A stretch of DNA of 5,414 bases from CS1-C013 sp964353745 (GCA_964353745.1 CAYGWD010000038.1:1-5414); one strand, 5' to 3'. Counted from the stretch's first letter, positions 1-5,414 are shown. The notes: a model not told the origin generated them from the sequence alone. A program made the numbers and translations.

Positions 1-269
1 TCTGTTGGAACAATATATACTTTAGGTTTGGGAATTCCAGCCTCTTTGGCCACCTTCTCTACAATAGAGTTTAACTTCTTATCATTAGTTGGTTTCGCCC
101 TGTACATTGACAAGACTATTTTATCGGAAAACCAGTAAGTGAAAAGGTTTAACAACATTGCAAAAACTAATGCGGTTGTCATGCCGCCTATTCCACCTAA
201 AAGGAAACCAATTGCTAACAAAATTGCCGTCAACAAGCCGAGCAGTGCGGCAGTTCTCAGAATAGCCAT
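1..269 (-). CDS. htpX: HtpX-type M48 membrane zinc metalloprotease, N-terminal part (cut by window edge)
   Basis: HtpX is an integral membrane zinc endopeptidase that degrades misfolded membrane proteins. Only 89 codons lie in the window. They show a hydrophobic segment at residues 1-27 (MAILRTAALLGLLTAILLAI and on) and a second at about 30-54. The characteristic stretch NLFTYWFSDKIVLSMYRAKP then leads into the soluble domain with IVEKVAKEAGIPKPKVYIVP, which matches the start of the M48 domain in HtpX. The HEXXH zinc site would lie beyond the left edge. The start at 269 (second of two in-frame ATGs) is preferred because a TATA element at 293-300 sits exactly 31 bases upstream, as it does for two neighbouring genes. 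The ATG at 275 (MSMAIL) is the alternative. There is no SD-like sequence. The gene is 54 bases downstream of the EEP gene and appears to have its own promoter. The family call is inferred from memory of HtpX sequences and is strong. Confidence 0.88.
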   Translation of the reverse strand, partial: MAILRTAALLGLLTAILLAIGFLLGGIGGMTTALVFAMLLNLFTYWFSDKIVLSMYRAKPTNDKKLNSIVEKVAKEAGIPKPKVYIVPT

Positions 270-292
270 ACTCATTTCTTGTCCATCAGAAG

Positions 293-300
293 TTTTTAAA
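293..300 (-). promoter_or_regulatory. TATA element of the HtpX gene
   Basis: On the minus strand this reads TTTAAAAA. Its first T is 31 bases from the ATG at 269, the same spacing as for the EEP and ATPase genes, so transcription should begin at or very near that ATG, giving a leaderless mRNA. This spacing argues against the in-frame ATG at 275, which would be only 25 bases away. Confidence 0.55.
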
Positions 301-323
301 TCTTACTTTGTCAATTAATTTCT

Positions 324-1070
324 TTATTCAGCATCAATACCAATCTTAATAGGCAGATGATCAGAAATCTTGCTTTTTATTATTTCGAAATTTTTATAGG
401 CTGTATCTTTTGAAACAAAGATATTGTCAAGCCTGTATTTCAATTCTTCTACGTGCCAACCATCTTTCTCGAACGGATAGATGGTCCAAGTAGGTTCATT
501 ACCGTCAACCCTTGTCAACAAGCCTTCAATTTTCCTTATCTCCTCGTTTTGTGGAACCGTATTGAAGTCGCCGGTAAGAACAATTGGATCGTCAAGCTTT
601 TTTATCACAGACAAAATGTTTTCAACTTGTACAAGTCGAATAGCAGTTGTTTTAAATTTTAATGAGAATTGTAGATGCGTTGTGAGAAAATTGAGTGATT
701 TGTCATCATCCAACTGTATTTTCGAATACACCAAAACTCTAGGTTCAGTCTCGTATGTACCATCATATTTTATGTTTGGCGGATTGAGCTGATAACATTT
801 GGACTCGATGATAGGAAATCTGGAAAAAATTGCATTGCCTGCTCTATAAGAATCCTTGTGAATAATATCACTGGCTGGGTAAAAGATGTAATGAAAATCT
901 AATTCCTCGGCTATTTTTTCAGCCATATTTTCTTTACCTTTGTCAAAATAAACGCCAGCTTCTTGAACCCCTAAGATGTCTATTTTATTTTCTTTAACAA
1001 CTTTGGCAATGCCCTTGAAATCACGAGGACCGAAAATCCAAATATTCCAAGAACCTATGTTAATCTTCAT
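324..1070 (-). CDS. Endonuclease/exonuclease/phosphatase (EEP) superfamily hydrolase
   Basis: This is a metal-dependent phosphodiesterase/phosphatase of the fold shared by exonuclease III, DNase I, sphingomyelinase and CCR4-type deadenylases. The 248 residues carry the full active-site set in order: N9 in GSWNI, the metal-binding E37 in GVQE, the GNAIFSRFPI strand at 78-87, R111, H132 in THLQ, D168 and N170 in TGDFN, D215 in YRLDNIF, and D237-H238 in SDHLPI. It has no signal peptide or membrane segment, so it is probably cytosolic. About 250 residues is a minimal single-domain size. The substrate (DNA, RNA, lipid or inositol phosphate head group) cannot be read from the motifs. The phrase RLDNIFVS with SDHLPI is typical of the broad, unassigned EEP group rather than of classical ExoIII. 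It lies 61 bases downstream of the S8e gene and has its own TATA element, so it is probably an independent, leaderless unit. Confidence 0.9.
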   Translation of the reverse strand: MKINIGSWNIWIFGPRDFKGIAKVVKENKIDILGVQEAGVYFDKGKENMAEKIAEELDFHYIFYPASDIIHKDSYRAGNAIFSRFPIIESKCYQLNPPNIKYDGTYETEPRVLVYSKIQLDDDKSLNFLTTHLQFSLKFKTTAIRLVQVENILSVIKKLDDPIVLTGDFNTVPQNEEIRKIEGLLTRVDGNEPTWTIYPFEKDGWHVEELKYRLDNIFVSKDTAYKNFEIIKSKISDHLPIKIGIDAE

Positions 1071-1093
1071 AACTAGAATTTACATAAAACAAA

Positions 1094-1101
1094 TATTTAA
1101 A
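1094..1101 (-). promoter_or_regulatory. TATA element of the EEP gene
   Basis: The minus strand reads TTTAAATA, with its first T 31 bases upstream of the ATG at 1070, which predicts a leaderless transcript. The adjoining T-run (CATTTTTAAA on the minus strand, about 1098-1105) lies just past the S8e stop. It could double as a T-rich archaeal terminator for S8e; that second role is speculative. Confidence 0.65.
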
Positions 1102-1131
1102 AATGTGAAACCCAATGGCAATAATTAGTGA

Positions 1132-1521
1132 TTATTTCTTTTCCTCGATCTTTATGGCGTTTACAACTCCATGCTGTCCTGGCCTGGAAACAACCTTTGC
1201 CAAACCCAACTCAGTCTCTATGATAGCTCCCTTGGTTATTATGCCCATACGGACGAAATGCATGTTGGCTGCATTCTCTTTAACGTGCAATATCTTTGTT
1301 ACCTGTGCCTTTCCAGTAGAAAGATCAAAGACGTTTGCCTTGTTTGTCTGAAGCAATCTCTGCTTCTTGTGATTGGCCAAGCATCTTACGACCTTCTTCC
1401 TCTCCTCTCCAATCCTTATGGGAATAAAATCGCTACCAAAGTCTCTCTTCTTTTTCTTTCTTTGCCTCTTTCTCAAACCGCCGGTGGGCTTTCTCTTGCC
1501 CCTGAACTGAGTTATTGCCAT
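1132..1521 (-). CDS. rps8e: 30S ribosomal protein S8e
   Basis: This is a component of the archaeal/eukaryotic small ribosomal subunit with no bacterial counterpart. From the ATG at 1521 the product has 129 residues, which is normal for the archaeal family. It begins MAITQFRGKRKPTGG, followed by a very basic Arg/Lys tract that contacts rRNA. The centre carries the family stretch ANVFDLSTGKAQVTKILHVK. The diagnostic C-terminal half includes ENAANMHFVRMGIITKGAII, then TELGLAKVVSRPGQHGVVNA. An upstream in-frame TTG at 1536 would add only MLSDS, which the family lacks, so it was not used. AGTGAT at 1525-1530 matches the tail of the archaeal anti-SD complement. The gene stands alone here rather than in a ribosomal protein cluster, which is common for S8e in archaea. 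Confidence 0.96.
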   Translation of the reverse strand: MAITQFRGKRKPTGGLRKRQRKKKKRDFGSDFIPIRIGEERKKVVRCLANHKKQRLLQTNKANVFDLSTGKAQVTKILHVKENAANMHFVRMGIITKGAIIETELGLAKVVSRPGQHGVVNAIKIEEKK

Positions 1522-1550
1522 CGAATCACTTAACAATTATTAAATCAATA

Positions 1551-1558
1551 TATTTAAA
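1551..1558 (-). promoter_or_regulatory. TATA element of the S8e gene
   Basis: TTTAAATA on the minus strand lies within the 10-base palindrome TATTTAAATA (1551-1560). Its first T is 37 bases from the ATG at 1521, so a leader of about 6 bases is expected. An overlapping weaker candidate, TATATTGA (1545-1552), sits at the exact 31-base distance seen at the other genes. The 113-base gap between the S8e and VWA genes (1537-1649, measured from the longer S8e frame) holds no other recognisable gene or RNA. It does include a T-run at 1628-1635 on the plus strand, which has no gene to serve. Confidence 0.55.
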
Positions 1559-1649
1559 TATGCTACCGATATGCGTCTTAATCAATTGGAAATGATTTCT
1601 AGAAGAAGATGAGAAGTTTAAATTCTAATTTTTTTATATGATTTAACTC

Positions 1650-3335
1650 TTAGAAGCTTTCCCAATAATCCCTGAATAAAGACACTGCAAGATTCTTTGG
1701 GTCTGCCTTTATCATTTTCCCTCTCGCAGCCTTAACTATCTGTTTTCCTTGTTCAACGCACTCCCTGTCATTCGTGCCCAACAGCACCATTCTAAAATGA
1801 TAGTCTGAAGATTCAGAAAATTTCTGCGCCTGTTTGACAGAGTACTCCAAAGGACTTAGACGCGAATCTTCAGAGTATTCAGAATAGCTGTCAGTTATCA
1901 AATAAAGAACCTTGGATCTTTTCTTGGACTCTTGGAAAATCTCATTGGACTTTCTAATCGCCCCGCCAAGGTTTGTGGTCCCGTCAGCATAAAGTTTTGC
2001 GACCTGTGAAACATCCTTCAGTTCGTGAACGCTACCAGAAAAGGCAATTATCTTTACGGATGCTTGAGAATCCTTTTCCCTTATAGCGCCGTCTATGGCC
2101 TGAGCAGATTTTTTAGCAGCGGACATCTTTTCATAATCTCCCATGCTCCCACTCCTGTCAATGGCCACTATGACTTCCGGAGAAGCCTTGGACCTAAACT
2201 TTTTCGTAATTATATCCTCATCTCTCCATTCGTCACTTTCTGGGTGACTTATCTTCGCCCTTATGGCCGTGCCTAAAGCATCAATCCTAGAAGTTTCTCC
2301 GACAGTCTGCATTCTTCCATTCCCTTCGTATTCCTCGCCTAGAATGCCTGCGGATTTAGACGAGTAAGCGCAACCGTAGGTTTCCGAGAAAGTATCCTCA
2401 AAAATTCTCTTTGCAGTGGCTCTGATAAGTTCATTCGTTATTGTTACTTTGCCAGACTCGTTAAGCTTTATATATCCGGACTCGCTTAACTGATTTTTTA
2501 TTTCGCTTGCCATAAAGTCTTTGATTTCCTCTTCCTTTCTGTTCCTCTCTTCCTCTTTTCTGTCATCCTTCTCATATTTCAAGCCACCCAATCTGCTTTC
2601 CAATTCGTGCTTCTTTCTTTCCATTCTTTCTAGCTCTCTCTGCACCTCTGCCTTTTTAATTTCAGCCTCTTCCTCGCTTTTTCTCATACTCTCCTTTATT
2701 TCCTTTTCAACTGCTTTCTTTATGTTCTGCTCAGTTTTCTCTTTAGAACTTTTAATGTGCAGATATCTCCTTATCCTCTCTCTTATTCCTACTCCATTAT
2801 CAACCTTCTCTCTGAACCTTTCGTTATTTTTATAAAAATCCTTAAGATCATCTTTCAAGCCATCGTAATCGAAGTCCTGATCATGTCCCCTTTCCGAAAA
2901 CTCTCTTAGTTTTGAGCTTAACTTTTTGAAATCTCCGCCGTAGCTTTTCATCCTTTTTGAAAATTCTTCCCATATCTTGTGCTTCGACTCTTTTGATATT
3001 TTGTCCAATTTTTCATCCATGCCATCATAGAATTTATCAATATCAGAATTCAAACCACTCTGTTGTTTTTTTAATTCCTCTTCAAGATTTTTGAATTCTT
3101 TTTCCACACTTGACTGAGAATCTTCTACAGCCTTTTTCTTCATTGAGTTAAACTCATTTTTCGCGTCCGGGTTGGACTGTACATTATCATCAACAAATCT
3201 TTTTAAAAGCTGTTCAGAATATCCAGAGTCGACGAGCTGCTGCATGAGCTGGCCCATTTCCCTGTTGCCGACATAATATCTTGGTTTTTCTATGTTGTCG
3301 CATTCTGGCAGCTCTATTTTTTTCACCAGAACCAC
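1650..3335 (-). CDS. VWA-domain (MIDAS) protein, partner of a MoxR/chelatase-like AAA+ ATPase
   Basis: This 561-residue soluble protein has three parts. The N-terminal region (about 1-190) is acidic/basic and helical. A long, highly charged coiled-coil-like region covers about 195-275, rich in K, E and R. The C-terminal VWA domain covers about 385-561. The MIDAS is intact: D393, S395 and S397 in AIDRSGSM, the Thr of DGTTNLGGAI (T453/T454), and D482 in YLITDSYSE. Between coiled coil and VWA domain, GYIKLNESGKVTITNELIRA (287-306) and a GETSRIDALGTAI segment (346-358) resemble the linker of VWA proteins that pair with chelatase-like ATPases. Such proteins act as metal-dependent adaptors linking the AAA+ ring to its client. 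The GTG start abuts the ATPase stop, so the two are cotranscribed. A second in-frame GTG at 3326 has a better-placed SD and may be the real start (558 residues). There is no signal peptide or membrane segment. The client is unknown. Confidence 0.86.
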   Translation of the reverse strand: MVLVKKIELPECDNIEKPRYYVGNREMGQLMQQLVDSGYSEQLLKRFVDDNVQSNPDAKNEFNSMKKKAVEDSQSSVEKEFKNLEEELKKQQSGLNSDIDKFYDGMDEKLDKISKESKHKIWEEFSKRMKSYGGDFKKLSSKLREFSERGHDQDFDYDGLKDDLKDFYKNNERFREKVDNGVGIRERIRRYLHIKSSKEKTEQNIKKAVEKEIKESMRKSEEEAEIKKAEVQRELERMERKKHELESRLGGLKYEKDDRKEEERNRKEEEIKDFMASEIKNQLSESGYIKLNESGKVTITNELIRATAKRIFEDTFSETYGCAYSSKSAGILGEEYEGNGRMQTVGETSRIDALGTAIRAKISHPESDEWRDEDIITKKFRSKASPEVIVAIDRSGSMGDYEKMSAAKKSAQAIDGAIREKDSQASVKIIAFSGSVHELKDVSQVAKLYADGTTNLGGAIRKSNEIFQESKKRSKVLYLITDSYSEYSEDSRLSPLEYSVKQAQKFSESSDYHFRMVLLGTNDRECVEQGKQIVKAARGKMIKADPKNLAVSLFRDYWESF

Positions 3336-3337
3336 CT
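3331..3337 (-). promoter_or_regulatory. SD-like ribosome binding site for the VWA gene
   Basis: The minus strand reads AGGTGGT, one mismatch from AGGAGGT. It overlaps the ATPase stop codon and is followed after four bases by the GTG at 3326. This supports translation from 3326 rather than, or in addition to, the GTG at 3335 that lies inside the element. It is the only clear SD in the window and belongs to the only internal operon gene. Confidence 0.5.
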
Positions 3338-5000
3338 AGTATCTAGAAGCCCTAGCATTGCCGCATTTGAATCCTGAGTATTTTCTTATTATCTCTACGT
3401 TTGTCCTGACAAGTTCCTTTTCTATTCCTTCGGGCATTGAGTCATAATCAAAAATCTCTCCCAATATGCTTTTCTTTTCTTTTTCCAAAAGGTAATCATA
3501 GAAATTTTTAAAAGTCTCGTTTTTTGTTTTTAGTTCATCGATGGCAGATAAAGGTATTCTATCCTTTTCATCAGATCCTTCGGCTTTCCTCTTACTCTGC
3601 GACACAGAGTCCAAGTCTCTAACGAGCTTTAATGCTTTATCATAAGCAACTGTTCCCAAAGTATGATAAAACTCGCACCAATGTTTCCTTGCCTCTTCCT
3701 CTAAAATCTTGTTGCAGTTGTTTAGGAACTTTTCGACGCTTTGTTTGAATTCCTCATATTGCCTCATGCTGCTCGCTCTCATTTTAGACATCATTCCGCT
3801 TTTAATTCCTCTAGTGAGGCTACCAACATCCACAACATCATCCATTTTGTTGTCATCTGTCTTCATGGAAGTATAAATGAGCGCCCTTTCTATAGCAGAC
3901 CTCATGCTCCTGTTGCTTCCGACTTCCGGCTGGTTGCTGAACATCTCCAAGTTGCTTCTGTATCTTTCAGACATTTTAACGCCGGTCTCAAAAAGCATTA
4001 ATGGAATTAACGGGACTGATTCGCGCTTTTTCTCTACAACATTCTCCTCCATCTCGTTTTTTTGCAAATCAATATCAACATAAACTTTTCTATCAGTCAA
4101 CATTGTCTTCATTATCTTTTTGTTCTTCTCATGATCCTTGCAAGGTCCGAAGTAAATGCTCTCCAACCTGTCGTTCAGAGGCTGTATAAGATTCGGCAAA
4201 TCTTCCATGTTTGAGGTTGCTACCACGAACATGTTCGCAGGAAAGCTAACCTTTGTCAAAGGAGGAGTTATCATTTTTTCCTCGAAGCTCTCAAGCAAAG
4301 CGTTCTGTGATCCCTCTGGCAGTTTCGCGATCTCGTCGAAAAAACCAAATCCATTGTTACCGTATGTAAGCTTTCCGCCTGCATAGGTTTCTGGAGAAAA
4401 TGGATCCGTGACTTTATTTAGAAGACCTATTTTTAATGTTCCTGAAAGGTAGTCAGGCATGACATCCCTTGCACCTTGAATCCTGGTCAAACCCCTGCCT
4501 TCTCTAAATTTTATCATCCTAACCGGTATTTTAGAAGGATCAGTTTTTTCTGGGTCAAAATCCGCTATATCAAGTAATTTCAAGTCGCCATATTTGCTCA
4601 CGCAAAGAGGGCAAGGTTTGGAAGAATTATAAACTGTCTTGTCCGCGAGGCTCAAAGGATTATCTTGGAAGGGACAATCAGCAACAACATAATCTCTTTT
4701 TGGAAAGAGCATTCTCACGTCACGACCCGCAGTAGTTTTTCCGGTTCCTGGCGGTCCAAAAAGAAATGGGGATGAACCCTCCATTAAGACTGAAACTATA
4801 TCTTCAATTACCTCATCGTCCGCTATAGTGTTCGGCAATATATTTCTGATGACCTCGTCGCTTTTTAGACCTTTTTTCTTCAACACTTCCTTCCTTAGAG
4901 ATACAGCTTTTTTGATTTTCTCTTTGGGAGTCATAAATGTATAAGTTCCCTTATTCTTCATTTCCAAAAGATTTTCTGCGGTAAGATTTTCTGTTGTCAT
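3336..5000 (-). CDS. MoxR/magnesium-chelatase-like AAA+ ATPase with CPxC insertion
   Basis: This 554-residue cytosolic AAA+ ATPase is expected to form a ring that uses ATP to remodel a client together with the VWA protein. A helical N-terminus precedes Walker A, FGPPGTGKTT (81-90, K88). Walker B is GFGFFDE (D222, E223), sensor 1 is VATSN (N264), an arginine-finger candidate is R278 in PLNDRLE, and a sensor-2-like GSNRSMRSAI (361-370) lies in the lid. SGTLKIGLLNK with FSPETYAGGKLTYGN before Walker B follows the chelatase (BchI/ChlI) and MoxR pattern. Unusually, C109 and C130-P-L-C133 sit between Walker A and B, followed by a basic REGRGLTRIQGARDV stretch; the PrkA AAA domain has a similarly placed CPxC. 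The last 150 or so residues are helical and unassigned. The product is longer than a typical MoxR protein of about 330 residues. It heads the two-gene operon, and its stop directly precedes the VWA start. The ATPase call is firm; the subfamily is inferred. Confidence 0.87.
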   Translation of the reverse strand: MTTENLTAENLLEMKNKGTYTFMTPKEKIKKAVSLRKEVLKKKGLKSDEVIRNILPNTIADDEVIEDIVSVLMEGSSPFLFGPPGTGKTTAGRDVRMLFPKRDYVVADCPFQDNPLSLADKTVYNSSKPCPLCVSKYGDLKLLDIADFDPEKTDPSKIPVRMIKFREGRGLTRIQGARDVMPDYLSGTLKIGLLNKVTDPFSPETYAGGKLTYGNNGFGFFDEIAKLPEGSQNALLESFEEKMITPPLTKVSFPANMFVVATSNMEDLPNLIQPLNDRLESIYFGPCKDHEKNKKIMKTMLTDRKVYVDIDLQKNEMEENVVEKKRESVPLIPLMLFETGVKMSERYRSNLEMFSNQPEVGSNRSMRSAIERALIYTSMKTDDNKMDDVVDVGSLTRGIKSGMMSKMRASSMRQYEEFKQSVEKFLNNCNKILEEEARKHWCEFYHTLGTVAYDKALKLVRDLDSVSQSKRKAEGSDEKDRIPLSAIDELKTKNETFKNFYDYLLEKEKKSILGEIFDYDSMPEGIEKELVRTNVEIIRKYSGFKCGNARASRY

Positions 5001-5023
5001 TCATAAGTAGTATTATAATAAAT

Positions 5024-5031
5024 TATTTAAA
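5024..5031 (-). promoter_or_regulatory. TATA element of the ATPase-VWA operon
   Basis: TTTAAATA on the minus strand has its first T 31 bases from the ATG at 5000, identical to the EEP gene, so the operon mRNA is probably leaderless. An out-of-frame ATG at 5002-5004 lies just ahead of the real start and would give only a short, unrelated peptide. Confidence 0.65.
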
Positions 5032-5054
5032 GCTGACTGTTGAATAAAAAGCCC

Positions 5055-5062
5055 TTTAAATA
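5055..5062 (+). promoter_or_regulatory. TATA element of the divergent EF-Tu/SelB-like gene
   Basis: TTTAAATA on the plus strand predicts transcription from about 5083-5086, well before the ATG at 5128, giving a leader of about 42-45 bases. A weaker element, AATATTTA at 5098-5105, lies 30 bases before the ATG and could instead give a leaderless transcript. This element is only 23 bases from the oppositely oriented ATPase TATA element, so the two promoters may compete or be co-regulated. Confidence 0.5.
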
Positions 5063-5082
5063 TCGATGAAGCATTGCGTCTC

Positions 5083-5127
5083 ATGAAAACCATAAAGAAT
5101 ATTTACCTTTGCTTTCAATCATTATGA
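5083..5127 (+). other. Possible 14-codon upstream reading frame ending against the next start codon
   Basis: ATG at 5083 opens a frame encoding MKTIKNIYLCFQSL and ends in TGA at 5125-5127, immediately followed in the same frame by the ATG of the EF-Tu/SelB-like gene. The TATA element at 5055-5062 puts the expected transcription start within about 3 bases of this ATG. There is no SD before 5128, so stop-start coupling could feed ribosomes to the main gene. It may also be chance: the frame is short, and at the 31-base spacing used elsewhere the start site would fall at 5086, just past this ATG. Confidence 0.25.
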
Positions 5128-5414
5128 ATGCATCTCACAGTAGGCATATTCGGCGACCAGGAACTAGCCAAGAAATTGGGAAAGAAAGGAACGACCAATG
5201 ATATGGCCATCTACAATCACAGCAGTTCTGAAGGCGTTTTCACATACGTCTGTCCTAATTCTGAGAAAATACAACCCCTGCTTCAAGCATTGAACATGAT
5301 AGACATACCTGTTCTAGTAGTAAACAATTTGACAAAGGAAGTTGGCGAAATTATAATAAGCATAAACGAAATGAGCTTTGAGAAAGGATTCATAATAACC
5401 GACATGAAAGAAGC
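5128..5414 (+). CDS. Archaeal EF-Tu/SelB-like protein with degenerate GTPase motifs, N-terminal part
   Basis: The first 95 codons of a gene that runs off the right edge. The product begins MHLTVGIFGDQELAKKLGKK, then GTTNDMAIYN. A hydrophobic strand PVLVVNN (61-67) follows, and later EMSFEKGFIITDM. This matches a family of archaeal proteins, known from methanogens and related lineages, annotated as EF-Tu/SelB-like elongation-factor homologues. These have a LGKKGT-S/T-x-D-x-x-x-Y start in place of the GTPase P-loop. The canonical GHVDHGKT loop is replaced by GDQELAKKLGKKGT, and no DTPGH switch II is present, so GTP binding in the normal way is doubtful. EF-Tu-like beta-barrel domains would be expected beyond the edge. 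Its role in translation is inferred only from homology. The ATG at 5128 is chosen for the family-like start. An ATG at 5124 is out of frame. Confidence 0.75.
   Translation, partial: MHLTVGIFGDQELAKKLGKKGTTNDMAIYNHSSSEGVFTYVCPNSEKIQPLLQALNMIDIPVLVVNNLTKEVGEIIISINEMSFEKGFIITDMKE

Noticed and set aside
453..792. Two overlapping plus-strand frames of 69 and 103 codons
   Set aside because: Both are antisense shadows of the EEP gene, whose complete set of catalytic motifs on the minus strand settles the coding strand.
1171..1533. Plus-strand 120-codon frame opposite the S8e gene
   Set aside because: It lies fully antisense to a confidently identified ribosomal protein gene, with no family resemblance and no TATA element at the expected distance.
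1522..1536. N-terminal extension of S8e from a TTG at 1536 (MLSDS)
   Set aside because: S8e proteins start at MAI-type N-termini, and the predicted transcription start near 1527 would fall downstream of this TTG.
1625..1640. T-run after the VWA gene as a terminator
   Set aside because: The T-run is on the plus strand and becomes A-rich in the minus-strand transcript, so it is the wrong polarity for the VWA gene, and no plus-strand gene ends there.
2521..2835. Plus-strand 104-codon frame rich in Ser, Leu and Phe, resembling a membrane protein
   Set aside because: It is the antisense reading of the Lys/Glu-rich coiled-coil segment of the VWA gene (AAG/GAA codons become CTT/TTC). It has no promoter or SD and no recognisable family.
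3741..4386. Four plus-strand frames of 62-86 codons
   Set aside because: All are antisense to the ATPase coding sequence, including its conserved AAA+ motifs, and none shows a domain or initiation signal.
3336..5000. Reading the ATPase as a true magnesium chelatase BchI subunit
   Set aside because: It is much longer than BchI and has the CPxC insertion, and no BchH or porphyrin pathway gene is nearby. Only the structural class is supported.

Overview
The window reads as an AT-rich archaeal chromosome segment. The main marker is an archaeal/eukaryotic-type ribosomal protein S8e gene. A second is the start of an archaeal EF-Tu/SelB-like protein with decayed nucleotide-binding motifs. Nearly every gene start is preceded by a TTTAAATA-type TATA element at the distance expected for leaderless transcription. 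Lineage is uncertain: the codon and base composition would fit a euryarchaeal or DPANN-type genome, but nothing here fixes it. Coding density is high, and no gap without a gene exceeds about 130 bases.

Layout: five genes lie on the minus strand, so they read right to left, and one lies on the plus strand at the right edge. Positions 1-269 hold the N-terminal third of an HtpX-type M48 membrane metalloprotease, cut by the left edge. Positions 324-1070 hold a complete endonuclease/exonuclease/phosphatase (EEP) family enzyme. Positions 1132-1521 hold ribosomal protein S8e. Positions 1650-3335 and 3336-5000 hold a tightly coupled pair: a 561-residue von Willebrand A (VWA) protein with an intact MIDAS, and upstream of it a 554-residue AAA+ ATPase of the MoxR/magnesium-chelatase-like type. 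From 5128 to the right edge is the divergent EF-Tu/SelB-like gene.

How the genes work together: only the ATPase and the VWA protein are clearly one transcription unit, with stop and start adjacent and an SD-like element inside the junction. They form a MoxR-VWA type two-component machine, the general arrangement of RavA-ViaA, CbbQ-CbbO, NorQ-NorD and BchI-BchD. In those systems a AAA+ ring and a MIDAS adaptor remodel or metallate a client protein. No client gene is visible here. The ATPase has an unusual Cys-rich insertion (C109, then C130-P-L-C133) between Walker A and Walker B, reminiscent of the CPxC stretch in the PrkA AAA domain. This pair is the best candidate for a poorly described system. 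The other minus-strand genes each appear to have their own promoter and look like housekeeping or general functions: translation, nuclease/phosphatase activity and membrane protein quality control.

Promoter logic is consistent. For the HtpX (start at 269), EEP and ATPase genes, the first T of the TATA octamer lies exactly 31 bases upstream of the A of the ATG, which predicts leaderless mRNAs. The only internal operon gene, the VWA gene, instead has an SD-like AGGTGGT. The plus-strand gene is the exception: it has a longer leader carrying a 14-codon upstream reading frame that ends directly against its start codon.
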